Both the position numbers and the translations under genes were made by a program. Positions 42,376 through 50,682 of a stretch of DNA of 64,000 bases are shown here, piece after piece; positions within the stretch are counted from its first letter, which is position 1, and every line of letters begins with the position of its first letter. This stretch comes from DATFTE01 sp963802575. GTDB lineage: Bacteria; Acidobacteriota; Terriglobia; Terriglobales; Acidobacteriaceae. The stretch lies in the NCBI GenBank assembly GCA_963802575.1, contig CAWDJF010000004.1, positions 620,001 through 684,000 on the forward strand, given 5' to 3'. The notes under the pieces were generated by a model. The model was not told where the DNA came from. It did not search any database and saw nothing but the letters and a program-made list of their open reading frames with translations.

Positions 42376-43527
42376 TCACAACACTGCCGACTCATGAATG
42401 GTACGCCCTTCGGCGAAGCGTGCCAGATCGAGCAGCTTGGCGTCAATCAGCGAAGTCTTCCCCGTCAGAATCAGATCCGACAAAATCTTCCCCGTCGCCG
42501 GCGCGTGCATCACGCCGTGCCCGCTGAACCCGTTGGCGCAGAAAAATCCCGAAGCCGCTTCTCCCAATATCGGATGATGATCGGGAGTCATTTCATACAG
42601 ACCGGCCCAGGCGCGCTTGGGATTCACCGCCAGATTTTCGAACATCGGCACACGATCAGCGGCACGCGTCAGAATCTTTTCGATGAACGACGGTTCAAAG
42701 TCGGTCTTGTATCCCGGCGTTTCCTCCGGATCATTCCAGGCCAACAAGAACCCCAAAGCCTCAGGACGAAAATGAAAGCCGTTCGACATGTCGATGATCA
42801 TCGGCGCCGAATGCGGAAACTGATCGAAGGGCTCGGTCGGCACCAGCATCCGCCTAAGCGGTTCGACGGGAAGATCGATGCCTACCATCTCGGCGATCCC
42901 CGCGGCCCAGGCCCCGGCAGCATTCACGACCTTGCGAGTGCTAACCGGTCCGCGCGTGGTCTCGACACCTGAGATGCCTTGTGCATCTTTCGAGATCGCC
43001 GACACGGTAGTGTTCTTCCACAGCTTGGCTCCATGGTCAGAAGCCCAGGTCATGAATCCGATCATCGCGCTGTAAGGATCGACGAAGCCATCGGTCGAAC
43101 AAAAGCTTCCCCCTACAATGTCGTCCGCGCGCAACTGCGGAAAGCGTTCGCGAATTTCGTCTCCAGTCACCATGCGGACGTCTTTCAAACCCATGGCGAT
43201 CTGCTTCTCGTAATTCGTCCGCAGGTAGGCCATGTGCTTGTCATTGGTGGCGCAGAACAGATAGCCCTGCGGGCGGTAGTCGCACGGATACCCAAGACGC
43301 TCATCAAATGTGGAATAAAAAGGAATCGAGTAAAGCGACATCTGGATATTGACCGGAGTCGAGAACTGCGCGCGCACACCGCCCATGCTCTTGCCAGTCG
43401 ATCCTTTGCCCTGCGCGGATTCACGCTCAATGACCAAAACGTCTTTGCAGCCCGCTTCGGTTAGGTGATAAGCGATGCTCGATCCAACAATTCCTCCGCC
43501 GATGATGACCACGTCCGCTGTCTGCAT
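42376..43527 (-). CDS. FAD-dependent oxidoreductase (sarcosine-oxidase-beta / D-amino-acid-oxidase family)
   Basis: 383 residues. VVIIGGGIVGSSIAYHL is the FAD motif, with GSTGKSMGGVRAQFSTPVN (typical of sarcosine oxidase beta and proline dehydrogenase beta), VVNAAGAWA, and the C-terminal FCANGFSGHGVMHAPATG. It probably oxidises an N-methyl or cyclic amino acid such as sarcosine or proline. It lies 77 bases upstream of the other FAD enzyme in the same direction; the three genes with the cytochrome look like an amine-oxidation set. Confidence 0.88.
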   Translation of the reverse strand: MQTADVVIIGGGIVGSSIAYHLTEAGCKDVLVIERESAQGKGSTGKSMGGVRAQFSTPVNIQMSLYSIPFYSTFDERLGYPCDYRPQGYLFCATNDKHMAYLRTNYEKQIAMGLKDVRMVTGDEIRERFPQLRADDIVGGSFCSTDGFVDPYSAMIGFMTWASDHGAKLWKNTTVSAISKDAQGISGVETTRGPVSTRKVVNAAGAWAAGIAEMVGIDLPVEPLRRMLVPTEPFDQFPHSAPMIIDMSNGFHFRPEALGFLLAWNDPEETPGYKTDFEPSFIEKILTRAADRVPMFENLAVNPKRAWAGLYEMTPDHHPILGEAASGFFCANGFSGHGVMHAPATGKILSDLILTGKTSLIDAKLLDLARFAEGRTIHESAVL

Positions 43528-43565
43528 GCAGAGGAATTGTAAGGCTAGCGAAGGATAACTGGCAT

Positions 43566-43606
43566 TTCTTAGCGACCTTTGCGGCCCTTCTTAGCGACCT
43601 TTGCGG
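43566..43606. repeat. Direct repeat of TTCTTAGCGACCTTTGCGG
   Basis: Two identical 19-bp copies (43566-43584 and 43588-43606) at a 22-base step, in the gap between the FAD gene and the divergent CDF gene. Confidence 0.85.
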
Positions 43607-43694
43607 TAAAAAGCTTTTGAATTCGCTGTGACCGAGGTGCTTTGCCCCAGGTCTGAGCCTTGAAGCCCGTCCTCGCACCTCGTAAACTTGAAGC

Positions 43695-44615
43695 ATGCAC
43701 GTGCACGCCCACGGCGGAAATGAGCGGACCTCGAAAATTCTCCGCATTTCCCTGTTCGTGACGCTGGCTTACATCGTGCTGCTGGTGATCGCCGGCATAC
43801 GCGCGCATTCGCTGGCGCTGCTTTCTGAAGCCGGCCACAATCTATCGGATTTCCTGGCCCTGCTGCTGTCGCTGGCCGCAGTTTACTTACATTCTCGCCC
43901 ACCCAGCGCGACCAAGACTTACGGATATCACCGCGCCGGGGTGCTGGCCGCGCTGGTGAACTCTCTGTCGCTGGTGGCGGTTTCGTTCTTCATTTTTTAC
44001 GAGGCGGTCCGACGGATTCGCACTCCCGAACATGTGCAAGCCAGCCTGATGATCTGGGTGGCGGCTGCCGGCGTTGTCATGAATGGTGTCATCGCGTTGC
44101 TGCTCTATCGCGCGGGACGCGACGTCAATATCCGCAGCGCCTTCCTGCACGAAATCGGAGACACGCTCTCGACCGCGGCAGTCATTGCCGGAGGCTGGGC
44201 GATTCTCGCGACTGGGCAGTCGTGGATCGATCCTGCGTTGTCGATCGGCATCGGCGTGCTGATCCTCTGGTCAGGCTTCGGTATCGTCCGCGAGACGTTG
44301 AACATTCTTCTGGAGGGTACGCCGCGCGGAGTCAAGATCGACGATGTGGAATGCGCGATTCGCAAAGTGGAAGGCGTGAACGACGTTCATGATCTGCACG
44401 TCTGGAGCATCGGCTCTGAGTCGCACGCTCTCTCCTGCCACATCGCCATTGCCGATATACCGCCATCAGCCAGCGAGCGCATCCTGAAAGATGTGAAAGA
44501 GTGCCTGCATGAATTCCACATCGTGCACACCACTATCCAGTTCGAACACGCCGAGTGCGAAGTCGCGCACGGATGCGTGATTCCCGTTGGAGAAGAAGAG
44601 CATCACCACCATTAG
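43695..44615 (+). CDS. Cation diffusion facilitator (CzcD/ZitB-like) metal efflux protein
   Basis: 306 residues. Six membrane helices with the two HXXXD metal motifs (GHNLSDF in the second helix and HEIGDTL in the fifth) indicate zinc-type transport. The C-terminal domain (VNDVHDLHVWSIGSESHALSCHI) is the cytoplasmic ferredoxin-like metal-sensing dimer. A His-rich N-terminus (MHVHAHGG) and HHHH end add metal sites. It exports Zn2+ or similar ions in exchange for protons. Divergent from the FAD gene. Confidence 0.93.
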   Translation: MHVHAHGGNERTSKILRISLFVTLAYIVLLVIAGIRAHSLALLSEAGHNLSDFLALLLSLAAVYLHSRPPSATKTYGYHRAGVLAALVNSLSLVAVSFFIFYEAVRRIRTPEHVQASLMIWVAAAGVVMNGVIALLLYRAGRDVNIRSAFLHEIGDTLSTAAVIAGGWAILATGQSWIDPALSIGIGVLILWSGFGIVRETLNILLEGTPRGVKIDDVECAIRKVEGVNDVHDLHVWSIGSESHALSCHIAIADIPPSASERILKDVKECLHEFHIVHTTIQFEHAECEVAHGCVIPVGEEEHHHH

Positions 44616-44629
44616 AATTGTCGATTGAA

Positions 44630-44716
44630 AGACCAGTGGTCAGCACTCAGTAATCAGCACTCAGCCTTTCCGGGGTCCGAGCGCGAAGCAGTCTGGCTTG
44701 GCTGAATGCTAATTGC
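44630..44716. repeat. CAGCACT heptamer array with facing copy
   Basis: CAGTGGT, CAGCACT, CAGTAAT and CAGCACT in 7-base steps (44634-44661) face GGCTGAATGCTAATTGCT at 44698-44715, in the gap between the CDF and ligase genes. Confidence 0.65.
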
Positions 44717-46408
44717 TACTTCTGCTTCTCGTAAATTTCCTTTGCCCGCTCGATTGTGTCCGCCTCTTCCGGGGATTTGTCCGTCCGAATGCGCACAATT
44801 CTCGGGAACCTTAATGCGTATCCGCTTTCGTGGCGATCGGATTTCATCATGTTGTTGAAGGCCACTTCGAGCACGATCTTTGGTTCGACAATCCGGCGAA
44901 AGCCTTGATCTTCGATAGTGTGTTCCAAGAACCACTTCGTCATCTCGGCGATCTCAACATCGGTGAGGCCCGAATAGGCTTTGCCGATGTTCACCAACCG
45001 GTCGCCATCCCATACCGCGAAGGTATAGTCGCTGAGGACGCCGATTCTCTTCCCGTGTCCGTATTCCGCTGCCGTGACGACCACATCGAGCGTGGCCAGT
45101 TCGCGTTTGAGCTTGAGCCACGATTTCCCGCGACGCCCCGGCGTGTAGGACGACGCCGGGTCTTTAATCATCAGCCCCTCATTCCCGCGCCCCTGCGCCG
45201 CGTCGAACAAAGCGTCGAGTTCTCCGGGGGAAGAAGCCCGGAAAAGTCGAGACCGGATCACCTGTGCCGAATGAGTGTCGTCGGTTTCAAAGACGAATTT
45301 CCCCTGCCTTCCCGGCTTTCTCTGTGACTCTGTGTCTCTGTGGTGGGATTCTTGCGAAAGCAGCCTATCCAGAGTCTCCGCCCTCTCAGCCAGTGGACGA
45401 TCAATCACCAACTGTCCCTCCGCGTAGAGCACATCGAACGCGAGATACGCCACCGGCACACGCCGCATCATCTCGTCGCTGACTTTCTTCCGCCCCAGCC
45501 GCTGTTGCAGTGCGCTGAAGGGCAGTGCGCGGCCTTCGTCGAGATAACTCCATGGCCACAATCTCGCCGTCAAGAATCACATCGGGGAGTCCCGCGAGAG
45601 CGTCGGGTAATTCCGGAAATGACTCGGTGATCTCATCGCGGGTGCGGGAAAAAATCTTCACCTCTCCATCGGACACGTGCGCCTGTGCCCGGATGCCGTC
45701 AAACTTATCTTCCACCAGCGCGTTCTCGAAATAGCTGAGCGCCTCTTCCGCCGACTCTGCAGGGCTCGCCAGCATGAATCCCAGCGGATGAAATAACCGC
45801 ATCTTCGCGTCAGTTAACTTGCCGTTGCGCGCGAATTCGAGCGTCTCGCCGATATCCCCGAGCAGCATGTTCGCCCGCTGCACTTCGGCTAGCGTCGATC
45901 CATAGGCGCGAGCGATGGCCTCTTCCACCAGGCTTTCTTTCAATCCGATCCGCAAATCGCCAGTCATGATCTTGATGACGTACTTGGCTTCGAGTGGCGT
46001 CAGTTGAGACAACAGTTCGCGCACCAGCGCCGCCTTCGCCATAGGGCCGCGAGCCGCCGCGATCTGGCGAAAGCGCTCTTGCACCTCCGAAACGCTGATC
46101 TCGCGGCCCTCGTGCGCAGGCAACACTTCGGCCGCCACGGCTCCCAGATCGCCCAACTTCCGGTAAGCCGCAGTCACTTCGCTTTCACTTTTTCCCGACA
46201 ACTCGGCGACTGTGCGCCAAAGTAGAGTTCCACCTACTTGCAGCGTGGTCTCCTCCCACACGGCGAACGGACGTCCCGAGAGAAACACCGCCGAAACCGC
46301 AGCCTCGCGCGGCGAGCATTGCGTCAAATAGTCCGCGACGATGCCGATCTTCTCGAGTTTCTTGGTTGTACCCGCGATACGCTCGCAGGCTTCTGCCAGC
46401 CTCTTCAT
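44716..46408 (-). pseudogene. ATP-dependent DNA ligase, single frameshift
   Basis: Two frames join to a protein of about 563 residues. The first (46408 to about 45553) has the DNA-binding domain and the adenylation motif EDKFDGIRAQ (Lys is the AMP site), then DVILDGEIVA. The second resumes at WSYLDEGRALPFSALQQRLGRK, with FDVLY, EGLMIKDP, KSWLKLKR and the OB-fold end. The break is one extra base near 45553 (GCC-A-TGG). The gene also carries an in-frame insert made of CTCTGTG repeats (45317-45345, giving HHRDTESQRK). The family seals nicks using ATP and is secondary to NAD ligase in bacteria. Error or true mutation is undecided. Confidence 0.85.
45317..45345. repeat. CTCTGTG repeat inside the ligase gene
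   Basis: TTTCTCTGTG, ACTCTGTG and TCTCTGTG follow at 8-base steps, encoding a polar stretch in an otherwise conserved enzyme. Confidence 0.75.
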
Positions 46409-46410
46409 AA

Positions 46411-46434
46411 GTAGCGCCGGCGTCCCGCCGGCCA
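46411..46434. repeat. REP-like palindrome, copy 2
   Basis: Identical to the 24-mer at 25620-25643 (arms GCCGGCG and CGCCGGC). It sits three bases before the ligase start codon and would add the residues GGTPALL if an upstream start were used. Confidence 0.8.
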
Positions 46435-46565
46435 CGGAATTATAAATGCAGATTAACTACCGTAAAATCATGCGCTTACAGCAGAATCCTCTTTCGCTCG
46501 ATCACCTCAACCTGTGATACCCTTACTTGTTGTCACTTCAACCCCGGAAAGATCATCTAATCGAC

Positions 46566-47552
46566 ATGCGTGCTTTGCGTACATGGTGGCGTTTCCTCAT
46601 TGCAGTTCAGCTTCTGCCTGCCCTTGAGGGCGGAGAGGAAACCCTGGTCGGCGGCCAAGCCGTGCTTGAGGGCGTTATGATGCGCTCCCCGCACGCGTGG
46701 GCCATCGCCTGCCGCAAGGCTACCGGCGAAGTGGAAACGCATAGCGAACCCTTGGAGCGTCTCTCCGAAAAGCATAAATGGATGGGTTGGCCCGGGATTC
46801 GCGGCGTGATCACGCTCGGCCATGCCATGACGCTGGGCTTCCGCGCCCTGCGCTTCTCGGCGAACGTCGCGCTCGACGAAATTCCCGCCGACGAAAAAGG
46901 CAAGAAGCTGGAAGTCAGCGGATGGGTCGCCACCGTCAACATCATCATCTCGGTTGGCTTCTTCATCTTCATGTACAAGTTCCTGCCGTTGCTGGCGGCG
47001 ACGGAACTGAAGCGCGTGAACCCCATCTTCAGCGGGCAGATCATGTTCAACCTGGTCGATGGCATCATCCGCATCGCGCTGTTCCTGCTCTTTATCTGGG
47101 GAGTCTCGCTGCTCAAAGACATCCGCCGCGTCTACGAATATCACGGCGCCGAGCACAAGACCGTTTACGCTTTCGAGAACGGTGACTCGCTCGAGACCGC
47201 TTCGGTGCAGAAGTATTCGACGTACCATCCGCGCTGCGGCACCAGTTTCCTGATGACCGTCATGATCATCTCGATTCTGGTTTATACCGCGATCCCGGTT
47301 ACGACGTTCTGGGCGCGCTTCGGCGTCCGCATCGCGCTGCTGCCGGTGATCACGGGACTCTCTTATGAGATCATCCGCTTCGCCGCCAAACATCGCGGAT
47401 CGCTCTTTGCCCTGATGACCGCTCCCGGCCTCTGGCTGCAACGCATCACCACCCAGCCTCCGTCGGATGAGCAGGCACAATGCGCCATCGTCGCCCTCGA
47501 CCACGCCATGTCGCTCGAAAAAGAGCGTGGCGGCGAATTGGTGATTGCCTAG
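46566..47552 (+). CDS. DUF1385 family membrane protein (YqhQ-like)
   Basis: 328 residues. LVGGQAVLEGVMMRSPHAWAIACR is the family signature, GWPGIRGVITLGHAMTLGFRAL follows, then several membrane helices, and YHGAEHKTVYAFENGDSLE with the YHPRCGTSF motif in the second half. Function unknown. In many bacteria this gene precedes prfA and prmC, as here, which supports the assignment. ATG 46566 chosen; 13 upstream codons lack similarity. Confidence 0.9.
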   Translation: MRALRTWWRFLIAVQLLPALEGGEETLVGGQAVLEGVMMRSPHAWAIACRKATGEVETHSEPLERLSEKHKWMGWPGIRGVITLGHAMTLGFRALRFSANVALDEIPADEKGKKLEVSGWVATVNIIISVGFFIFMYKFLPLLAATELKRVNPIFSGQIMFNLVDGIIRIALFLLFIWGVSLLKDIRRVYEYHGAEHKTVYAFENGDSLETASVQKYSTYHPRCGTSFLMTVMIISILVYTAIPVTTFWARFGVRIALLPVITGLSYEIIRFAAKHRGSLFALMTAPGLWLQRITTQPPSDEQAQCAIVALDHAMSLEKERGGELVIA

Positions 47553-47570
47553 GGGCCCCCCTCCCCGTCA

Positions 47571-48072
47571 TTGGTCGTTCGTCGTTGGTCGTTCGCCAAA
47601 CCCACTCGACCCGGTTGTTCGTCACATACGTCCTCAGACTCTGAACGCTACAACAAAGTTTGGAGGCAGCGTATGGCATCTTCTTTTCGCGATTTGAGGG
47701 TTTGGCGGGAGGCTATGCATCTGACGGCGGAGATTTACCGATCTACGTCAGAATTCCCGAGGCACGAGCTTTACGGGTTGAGTCAACAAATAAGGCGAGC
47801 GGCGGTTTCGGTTCCCAGCAATATCGCGGAGGGCAAGGGCCGCAACACTGACAAAGAGTTTTCTCAATTCCTGTTTCATGCAAGAGGTTCGTTGCTAGAA
47901 GTACAGACGCAGCTGCTAATCGCCGAGGAATTACAATATTTATCGAAAGAGAAGGCCGAAAATCTATTGGGGTTGGCCGAAGGCGTGGGACGCGCGCTAA
48001 GCGGATTGATTAACTCGCTGCGCAGCCATGCCGCTTGAAGCAAAAGGCCAACGACCAACGACGAACGACCAA
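47571..48072. mobile_element. 502-bp unit bounded by 27-bp inverted heptamer repeats, carrying a four-helix-bundle gene
   Basis: The left end (47571-47597, starting TTGGTCGTTCGTCGTTGG) and the complement of the right end (48046-48072) match at 26 of 27 bases. They enclose only the four-helix-bundle gene. The unit interrupts yqhQ and prfA, normally adjacent. There is no transposase. Classification as a mobile or mobilised unit is an inference. Related ends without the gene occur at 10229, 14377, 27841 and 63800. Confidence 0.5.
47673..48038 (+). CDS. Four-helix-bundle protein (23S rRNA intervening-sequence protein family)
   Basis: 121 residues. FRDLRVWREAMHLTAEIYRST, LYGLSQQIRRAAVSVPSNIAEGKGR and FLFHARGSLLEVQTQLLIAEEL are the consensus blocks of this family, first noticed inside 23S rRNA intervening sequences of spirochaetes and common as solitary genes elsewhere. 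The molecular role is unknown. GGAGG lies 7 bases before the ATG. It is enclosed by facing heptamer arrays. Confidence 0.92.
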   Translation: MASSFRDLRVWREAMHLTAEIYRSTSEFPRHELYGLSQQIRRAAVSVPSNIAEGKGRNTDKEFSQFLFHARGSLLEVQTQLLIAEELQYLSKEKAENLLGLAEGVGRALSGLINSLRSHAA

Positions 48073-48081
48073 CGACTATGT

Positions 48082-49158
48082 TTGAGACGACTTGACCAAA
48101 TCGAAGCCCGCTACGAAGAACTGACGCAGGCTCTGGCCTCGCCGGACATCACCAATGATTCCGCGAAGTACCAGAAGACCGCGAAGGCGCATAGCGAAAT
48201 CACGCCCATCGTCGACAAATACCGCGAGTTCAAAGACCTGACCCATGGCATCGCCGAATCTCGCGCCATGCTCGCCGACGAAAAAGATCCCGACATGCGC
48301 GCTTATGCGCAGGAAGAACTCGACAAGCTCGAAGCCCGCGTCGGCGGTGTCGAAGAAGAACTCAAAGTTCTGTTGCTTCCTAAAGATCCCAACGACGAGA
48401 AGAACATCATTCTCGAAATTCGCGCCGGCACCGGAGGCGACGAAGCCACCCTCTTCGCCGCCGAAATGTTTCGCATGTACACGCGTTACGCCGAAACCAA
48501 GCGCTGGAAGGTCGAGGTCCTCTCAACCTCCGAATCTTCCGTCGGAGGCTTGAAAGAAGTTATTGCCATCATCGAAGGCCAGCGTGTGTTCTCGCAGTTG
48601 AAGTACGAAAGCGGGGTGCACCGCGTGCAGCGCGTGCCTGCCACCGAGCAGCAGGGGCGCGTTCACACTTCCGCCATCACCGTGGCCGTTTTGCCCGAAG
48701 CCGAAGACGTCGATATCAAAATTGAAGCCAAAGATTTGCGCATCGACACTTTTTGCTCCTCAGGCCCCGGAGGCCAATCCGTCAACACGACCTACTCCGC
48801 CGTACGCATCACGCACATTCCGACAAATACCGTCGTCAGTTGCCAGGACGAAAAGTCGCAGATCAAGAACCGGGAAAAAGGCATGCGCGTGTTGCGCTCC
48901 CGTCTCTACGAAATCGAGATGGAAAAACAGCAACAGGCGCTGGCCAAAGAACGCAAAGCCATGGTGGGATCGGGAGACCGCAGCGAAAAGATTCGTACCT
49001 ACAATTTCCCGCAGAATCGCGTCACCGACCACCGCATCGGACTGACCATCCATCAATTGCAAGAAGTCATGGATGGCAAGCTCCAACCCATTGTTGACGC
49101 CCTGATCACGCACTACCAAGCAGAAAATCTCAAGAACGAAGCCGGAGCTACGGTTTAG
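48082..49158 (+). CDS. prfA: Peptide chain release factor 1
   Basis: 358 residues. The GGQ loop (SSGPGGQSVNTTYSAVRITH), the PXT-type anticodon region (VQRVPATEQQGRVHTS) and KIRTYNFPQNRVTDHRIG are intact. RF1 releases protein at UAA and UAG. The start is odd. The ATG at 48078 would begin MFE as in relatives but shifts out of frame after one codon because of one extra A; the in-frame start is a TTG at 48082 giving MRRLDQIEARYEEL. No ribosome site precedes either, since the heptamer array ends here. Upstream frame continues into repeat sequence. Confidence 0.93.
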   Translation: MRRLDQIEARYEELTQALASPDITNDSAKYQKTAKAHSEITPIVDKYREFKDLTHGIAESRAMLADEKDPDMRAYAQEELDKLEARVGGVEEELKVLLLPKDPNDEKNIILEIRAGTGGDEATLFAAEMFRMYTRYAETKRWKVEVLSTSESSVGGLKEVIAIIEGQRVFSQLKYESGVHRVQRVPATEQQGRVHTSAITVAVLPEAEDVDIKIEAKDLRIDTFCSSGPGGQSVNTTYSAVRITHIPTNTVVSCQDEKSQIKNREKGMRVLRSRLYEIEMEKQQQALAKERKAMVGSGDRSEKIRTYNFPQNRVTDHRIGLTIHQLQEVMDGKLQPIVDALITHYQAENLKNEAGATV

Positions 49159-49189
49159 CGAACCTCCTCGCCAGCGAAGGGATTAAACA

Positions 49190-49663
49190 ATGGACCATCT
49201 GCCCTCGACGCTTTCGCGGGTTTGCGAAACTCAGTTCACAAAAAACGCAACCCGAATTCACGAGCTAGCCGCGCCTCTCACCAACGCGCAGTTCTGGGCG
49301 AAGCCGCTTCCCTTCGGCAACAGCATCGGGCACCTGGTGCTGCACCTCACTGGCAACCTGAACTATTACATCGGCGCGCAGATCGCCAACACTGGCTATG
49401 TCCGCGAGCGCCCGCGCGAATTCTCCGACCCCACTCCGCCGACCAAAGAAGAGGCCTTGAAAAAGTTCGACGAGGCCATCGCCATGGGGGTCAACACCGT
49501 TCAAGCCCAATCACCAGACGACTGGTCCGCGGAATACTCCGGCGTGGGCGTCGATGCCAGGAACCGTCTCGAAATGGTGATGCAATGCGTCGCCCACATG
49601 CAGCACCACATCGGCCAAATTATCTACCTTACGTACGAACTGGAAAGGCAGTCCGTCAGATAA
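49190..49663 (+). CDS. DinB/YfiT-like metal-binding protein
   Basis: 157 residues of four-helix DinB type: LAAPLTNAQFWAKPLPFGNSIGHLVLHLTGN carries the first histidine and VAHMQHHIGQIIYLT the later ones, the three-His nickel/zinc site. Relatives include bacillithiol or mycothiol transferases, and DinB proteins of unknown role. It lies between prfA and prmC, 31 bases after prfA, and is probably co-transcribed. Confidence 0.85.
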   Translation: MDHLPSTLSRVCETQFTKNATRIHELAAPLTNAQFWAKPLPFGNSIGHLVLHLTGNLNYYIGAQIANTGYVRERPREFSDPTPPTKEEALKKFDEAIAMGVNTVQAQSPDDWSAEYSGVGVDARNRLEMVMQCVAHMQHHIGQIIYLTYELERQSVR

Positions 49664-49699
49664 GCACCGTTGGATCCGCGCCCCTGTGGTGAAATAGCC

Positions 49700-50599
49700 T
49701 TGTTGGACCTTAAAGACACGCTCGCTTCTGCGATCTCGCGGCTAACCGCCGCTAATGTCCCTTCGCCGCGCATGAATGCCGAACTGCTTTTACGCTTCAC
49801 ACTCGACATCGACCGCGCCTATCTCTACGCGCACCCTGAACGTGAACTCACCACGGAAGATCAGGCGCGTTACGACGAGGTGCTCAGACAGCGCGCCCGC
49901 GGCGTCCCCGCGCAATACATCACCGGACACCAGGAATTCTGGGGCATGGACTTCATCGTCACCCCGGCGGTTCTCATTCCCCGTCCCGAGACGGAACATC
50001 TCGTCGAAACGGTTCTGGAACTTCGGACCTCAGACCTCGGACCTCAGACCTCAGCAAGCCCTCGCACGCCTGAGGCCCGAGATCCGAAGTCCGAAGTCAG
50101 CCTTATAGATGTGGGCACCGGTTCCGGCTGCATTGCGATTGCTTTGGCGAAAGAACTCCCGAACGCCGAGATTCATGCCACCGACATCTCTCCCGACGCG
50201 CTCGAGATCGCCGAAGCCAACGCCGCACGCAACCAGATGCAGTCGCGCATTCACTTTCACGACACGGACCTGCTCCGCGGAATCGAGCGCGACGCGTTCG
50301 ACTTCGTAGTCTCGAACCCACCCTACGTCAGCGACTCGGAAGAAGATCAAGTGCAATTAGAGGTAAGAAAGTTCGAGCCGCGCAACGCGGTCTTCGCCGG
50401 ACAAACGGGCCTTGAAGTGATCGAGCGCCTGATTCCGCAGGCTCAGCGAGCGCTGACCCCCGGCGGATGGCTCGTCCTGGAAATCAGCGGCACTATCGCC
50501 GGTGGAGTTCGCGCCTTATTGAAAGGTTGGACTGACGTGAAGATCAGCAACGACCTGCAAGGAATCCCGCGGATCGCGCGCGCGCGAAATCCCGCGTAG
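49700..50599 (+). CDS. prmC: Peptide chain release factor N5-glutamine methyltransferase
   Basis: About 299 residues. N-terminal helical domain, then YITGHQEFWGMDFIVTPAVLIPRPETE, the SAM motif LIDVGTGSGCIAIALA, and the active-site NPPY. It methylates the GGQ glutamine of release factors, fitting the prfA neighbour. Between the PRPETE segment and the SAM motif, where relatives have a short link, there is an in-frame insert from a heptamer array (50021-50098), encoding RTSDLGPQTSASPRTPEARD. The start is uncertain: TTG at 49700 (or 49703), or TTG at 49670; none has a strong ribosome site. Confidence 0.92.
   Translation: MLDLKDTLASAISRLTAANVPSPRMNAELLLRFTLDIDRAYLYAHPERELTTEDQARYDEVLRQRARGVPAQYITGHQEFWGMDFIVTPAVLIPRPETEHLVETVLELRTSDLGPQTSASPRTPEARDPKSEVSLIDVGTGSGCIAIALAKELPNAEIHATDISPDALEIAEANAARNQMQSRIHFHDTDLLRGIERDAFDFVVSNPPYVSDSEEDQVQLEVRKFEPRNAVFAGQTGLEVIERLIPQAQRALTPGGWLVLEISGTIAGGVRALLKGWTDVKISNDLQGIPRIARARNPA
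50021..50098. repeat. Facing GGACCTC heptamer arrays inside prmC
   Basis: Forward units CTTCGGA, CCTCAGA, CCTCGGA, CCTCAGA, CCTCAGC (50021-50055) face CTGAGGC, CCGAGAT, CCGAAGT, CCGAAGT (50069-50097). The length keeps the reading frame open. Confidence 0.85.
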
Positions 50600-50620
50600 G
50601 GCGGGCGCCCCCGCCCGCCA
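50596..50620. repeat. REP-like palindrome GTAGGGCGGGCG type
   Basis: GGCGGGCG and CGCCCGCC face each other across CCCC. The prmC stop codon TAG is inside the repeat. Confidence 0.7.
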
Positions 50621-50682
50621 GTCGCGTAGCGACGACAGAAGCGTAACGAGCCATTCAATCAGCACACTTCGGCTGGTGGCTG

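Noticed and set aside
46557..47504. Open frame of 315 codons antisense to the DUF1385 gene
   Set aside because: Shadow frame; the plus-strand protein carries the full family signature.
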